Source: Bradyrhizobium vignae | Lineage (GTDB): Bacteria > Pseudomonadota > Alphaproteobacteria > Rhizobiales > Xanthobacteraceae | DNA length: 62,076 nt | Reading direction: 5' to 3' | Assembly (NCBI RefSeq): GCF_004114425.1 | Contig: NZ_RDQF01000046.1 | Span: forward strand, 1 to 62,076 | Shown: piece by piece, positions 60,101-62,076 of the stretch | Layout of the letters: the number at the start of each line of letters is the position of its first letter | How positions within the stretch are numbered: the first letter of the stretch is position 1 | Translations under genes and position numbers: made by a program | The notes under the pieces: model-generated | The model's input: only the letters and a program-made list of their open reading frames with translations | What the model was told of the DNA's origin: nothing | Databases searched by the model: none

Positions 60101-60368
60101 TTGGGCTCTTCCTCGAATTCGAATAGGGATTTTGAGAGAGCAGCCGAACAGTGCTATCGTCGTTCTGGACGGTGCTCCAATGGCCAAGATCGCTGCGTTG
60201 TTTCGGCCGTATTAGCCGTCAGAGGACGTCCCATCGGGGTGAGCCGACGACCACCTGGCCAAAAGTCAGCGCCGACAAGGCGATGTCTTGATCTGAGTAA
60301 TAATTCGCTGGAAACGAAAGTGGATTGGTCATTAGGCGAATGTTCGGCGCGGCAAGAAGCAAAAGCTC

Positions 60369-60382
60369 GTACGTTCGCGTAC
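60369..60382. promoter_or_regulatory. Palindromic operator-like site 1 (GTACG-N4-CGTAC)
   Basis: GTACGTTCGCGTAC is a perfect inverted repeat with 5 bp arms. A second site with the same arms lies 269 bp downstream. Such symmetric arms are typical of TetR-family operators; no TetR gene is in the window. Confidence 0.5.
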
Positions 60383-60637
60383 ATAGAGCCGCCCGCAGCC
60401 TCGCTCTTGCCCGCTCAGAAAGATTGCTAAACGCTTCTCGCTGCTTGACGACTGGCCCACGTCGCTTCCGAGGTCGTTCCATCAACTTCATGAGCTGCAG
60501 CAAAACGCCGGCAGAGACGCTGATGCATCCTGTGGATTGAAAGCGCCAGGGGCGGCCGCTGGATCCGGTTGGATGGAAGCCACGTTCCGACCAGGCTCGG
60601 GACGCGCCACTGTGCAGCTCGGCTTGCTAAAGCGCAC

Positions 60638-60651
60638 GTACGTTTTCGTAC
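60638..60651. promoter_or_regulatory. Palindromic operator-like site 2 (GTACG-N4-CGTAC)
   Basis: GTACGTTTTCGTAC carries the same perfect arms as the site at 60369-60382. It ends about 97 bp before the start of the binding-protein gene, where an operator would overlap or lie near its promoter. Confidence 0.55.
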
Positions 60652-60747
60652 CGTCAGCGGTAATGTTAGCCGAAATGCCAATGGTGCCGCAAAATCGAGA
60701 TCCTAAAGTTCGGCGTTAGGAGGCACGCCCGACAAAGGAGACGCGAA

Positions 60748-61953
60748 ATGATGCGCGGTCATACCGTCACTGTCTGTGCAACCCTGATACTGTTTATGGC
60801 GCCGGGCATGGCTGGCGCTGCAACCGACAAAGTCGTCATCGGTGACATAGACGACATGTCAGGCGTTTATGCTGACATCATTGGGCCGGGCGGAGAGACC
60901 GCGGCTAGGTTGGCGATCGACGACTTCGGAGGCAGTGTACTGGGCAAGAAGGTGGATCTGCTTGTCTCCGATCATCAAAACAAGCCCGACCTCGGATCAC
61001 AGAAATTCCGTGAGTTCGTTGATAGAGAGAACGTTACGATGGTGCTTGGCGGGTCAAACACCGGCGTAAATTTGGCTATGGCGAACATTGCCAAGGAGAA
61101 GAAGACACCTTTCTTCTCAATCGGAGCGGCTGGTGCTTCTCTTACTGGAAAGGACTGCACACCATACACGGTACATTACGCCTACGACACCACCGCGCTG
61201 GCGAACGGGACGGCCAGCACAGTCGTCAAGCAGGGCGGCAAATCTTGGTTCTTTGTCACGGCCGATTATGCTTTTGGCACGCAGCTCCAGGACGCAGCCT
61301 CGAAGGTGGTTGAGGCAAGCGGAGGAAAAGTGATCGGGTCGGTCCGGGTGCCCTTGGCGACCTCGGATTTCTCGAGCTACTTGCTCCAGGCGCAGAGTTC
61401 GGGAGCACAGGTCCTCGGTCTGGCCAATGCGGGCGACGATTTTACTAACTCTATCAAGGCTGCCAATGAGTTCGGAATTGCCAGAACAATGAAGCCCGCG
61501 GCTCTCCTGGCCTTCATCACAGACATTCACGCGCTTGGACTGAACACAGCACAAGGATTATATCTTACAACCGGCTGGTACTGGGATCTGAATGAAAAGA
61601 CCCGCGCCTTCGCCAAGCGGTTCCTCGAACGCACTGGCCGTGAGCCAACCATGACACAAGCCGCATATTACTCGGCCACGTTGACTTATCTCAACGCCGT
61701 TAAATCGGTTGGATCGACCGATTCTGACAAAGTCATGGCCCAGCTTCGTAAAGCAAAGATCAATGATATGTTCACTGCCAACGGCGTGATCCGGCCCGAC
61801 GGCCTGATGGAGCACGACATGTACATCATGCAGGTCAAAAAGCCTGAGGAATCTAAGTACCCGTGGGATTATTACCGGCTCGTCCACACGATGTCAGGTG
61901 ATCAGGCCTTTGGTAAACTCTCGGACAGCGCATGCCCGCTGGTGACGCACTAG
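60748..61953 (+). CDS. ABC transporter substrate-binding protein (amide/urea/branched-chain amino acid type)
   Basis: A 401-residue type I periplasmic binding protein with a signal peptide (about residues 1-25, cut after GAA). Seen: VVIGDIDDMSGVYADIIGPG, ARLAIDDFGG, VTMVLGGSNTGVNLAMANIA, FVTADYAFGTQLQDAASKV and YYSATLTYLNAVKS. The family binds short amides, urea or branched-chain amino acids. No permease or ATPase gene follows inside the window; an IS element begins exactly at its stop codon, so the rest of an operon, if any, has been separated. RBS AAAGGAGACGCGAA. Confidence 0.9.
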   Translation: MMRGHTVTVCATLILFMAPGMAGAATDKVVIGDIDDMSGVYADIIGPGGETAARLAIDDFGGSVLGKKVDLLVSDHQNKPDLGSQKFREFVDRENVTMVLGGSNTGVNLAMANIAKEKKTPFFSIGAAGASLTGKDCTPYTVHYAYDTTALANGTASTVVKQGGKSWFFVTADYAFGTQLQDAASKVVEASGGKVIGSVRVPLATSDFSSYLLQAQSSGAQVLGLANAGDDFTNSIKAANEFGIARTMKPAALLAFITDIHALGLNTAQGLYLTTGWYWDLNEKTRAFAKRFLERTGREPTMTQAAYYSATLTYLNAVKSVGSTDSDKVMAQLRKAKINDMFTANGVIRPDGLMEHDMYIMQVKKPEESKYPWDYYRLVHTMSGDQAFGKLSDSACPLVTH

Positions 61954-62076
61954 GGTCTGTACTCAATAGGGATTCCCGCTGAGGCGGAGTTGTGATTCAA
62001 GACCTCCGAGTCGAAGGGGGGCTTGATGGGGCAAAAGCTATATTGGCTGAGTGAGGCGGAGTGGAAGCGGATTGAA
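61954..62076 (+). mobile_element. Left end of an insertion sequence (probably IS5-family), cut by the window edge
   Basis: Directly after the TAG of the binding-protein gene a sequence GGGTCTGTACTCAATAGGGA looks like an IS terminal repeat, followed 52 bp later by a transposase start (ATG at 62026 after GGGGGGC). The junction CTAG/GGTCTG is compatible with the short TA/CTAG targets used by IS5-group elements. The right end is outside the window, so the family call is tentative. Confidence 0.6.
62026..62076 (+). CDS. Transposase, N-terminal fragment
   Basis: The 17 visible residues (MGQKLYWLSEAEWKRIE) match the start of IS5/IS1182-like transposases, which commonly open with a L-S/T-D/E-x-E-W-x-x-I pattern. 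The rest is outside the window. Confidence 0.6.
   Translation, partial: MGQKLYWLSEAEWKRIE

Larger units (their letters stand above)
60101..60747. other. Long intergenic region with two palindromic operator-like sites
   Basis: No supported gene in about 650 bp; several short frames show no recognisable domain. It holds the promoter of the minus-strand sugar transporter, the promoter of the plus-strand gene at 60748, and the two GTACG-N4-CGTAC palindromes listed separately. Confidence 0.5.

Overview
The window looks like a chromosomal accessory region of a high-GC alphaproteobacterium, most likely Bradyrhizobium or a close relative in the Nitrobacteraceae. This rests on the kinds of proteins present (HisKA_2 sensor kinase, MEDS protein, BA14K protein, poxvirus-type topoisomerase IB, stand-alone LigD-type ligase, SrpA-like catalase) and on two perfect matches to the alphaproteobacterial EcfG general-stress promoter, GGAAC-N16/17-CGTT. 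No rRNA, tRNA or CRISPR array was seen. Both edges cut genes: a decayed LysR gene on the left and an insertion sequence on the right.

Layout. 1-1.9 kb: LysR pseudogene and a lone maleylacetate reductase. 2.0-5.6 kb (minus): MEDS protein, HisKA_2 kinase and single-domain response regulator behind an EcfG-type promoter. 5.7-13.7 kb (minus): an operon-like run of an NDH-2-like flavoprotein, an MBL hydrolase, acetoacetate decarboxylase, patatin, 3-hydroxybutyrate dehydrogenase and an EmrAB-type pump. 14.2-17.7 kb: two AraC regulators and a catalase-like peroxidase, tied together by two kinds of repeated operator-like element. 18.0-23.5 kb: nucleic-acid enzymes (5'-truncated PolX/PHP protein, MOSC protein, ATP-dependent ligase, divergent RNase HII, topoisomerase IB) and two frameshifted genes.

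23.5-36.6 kb (minus) is the centrepiece. It holds a complete alternative complex III (ActA-F), a small membrane protein, a Sco copper chaperone, and a caa3 oxidase whose subunit I has the A2-type YSHPAVY signature. After these come a membrane-anchored protein with a sigma-70 region-1.1-like domain and a ZIP transporter. Nearly all junctions from ActA to oxidase subunit IV overlap (usually ATGA), so this is one transcription unit encoding a quinol-to-oxygen chain that bypasses cytochrome bc1. 37.0-41.8 kb (plus) follows with a three-subunit periplasmic dehydrogenase (Tat-exported small subunit, GMC flavoprotein with Fe-S cysteines, triheme cytochrome c) that could feed electrons into this chain.

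41.9-44.5 kb: cation exchanger-like protein, AI-2E family permease and an EcfG-type BA14K gene. 44.7-54.6 kb (plus): a tightly packed operon that I do not recognise as a described system. It encodes a TPP enzyme, an enolase-superfamily enzyme, a duplicated membrane protein, a second dehydrogenase pair without a cytochrome, a PPC/DUF296 protein, a sensory-rhodopsin-transducer-like protein, an SDR and a GH15 glucoamylase-like enzyme. A Crp/Fnr regulator follows. 55.8-60.1 kb (minus): a complete CUT1-type sugar ABC transporter. 60.7-62.0 kb: an amide/branched-chain amino-acid-type binding protein preceded by two identical-half-site palindromes and bordered by the IS element.
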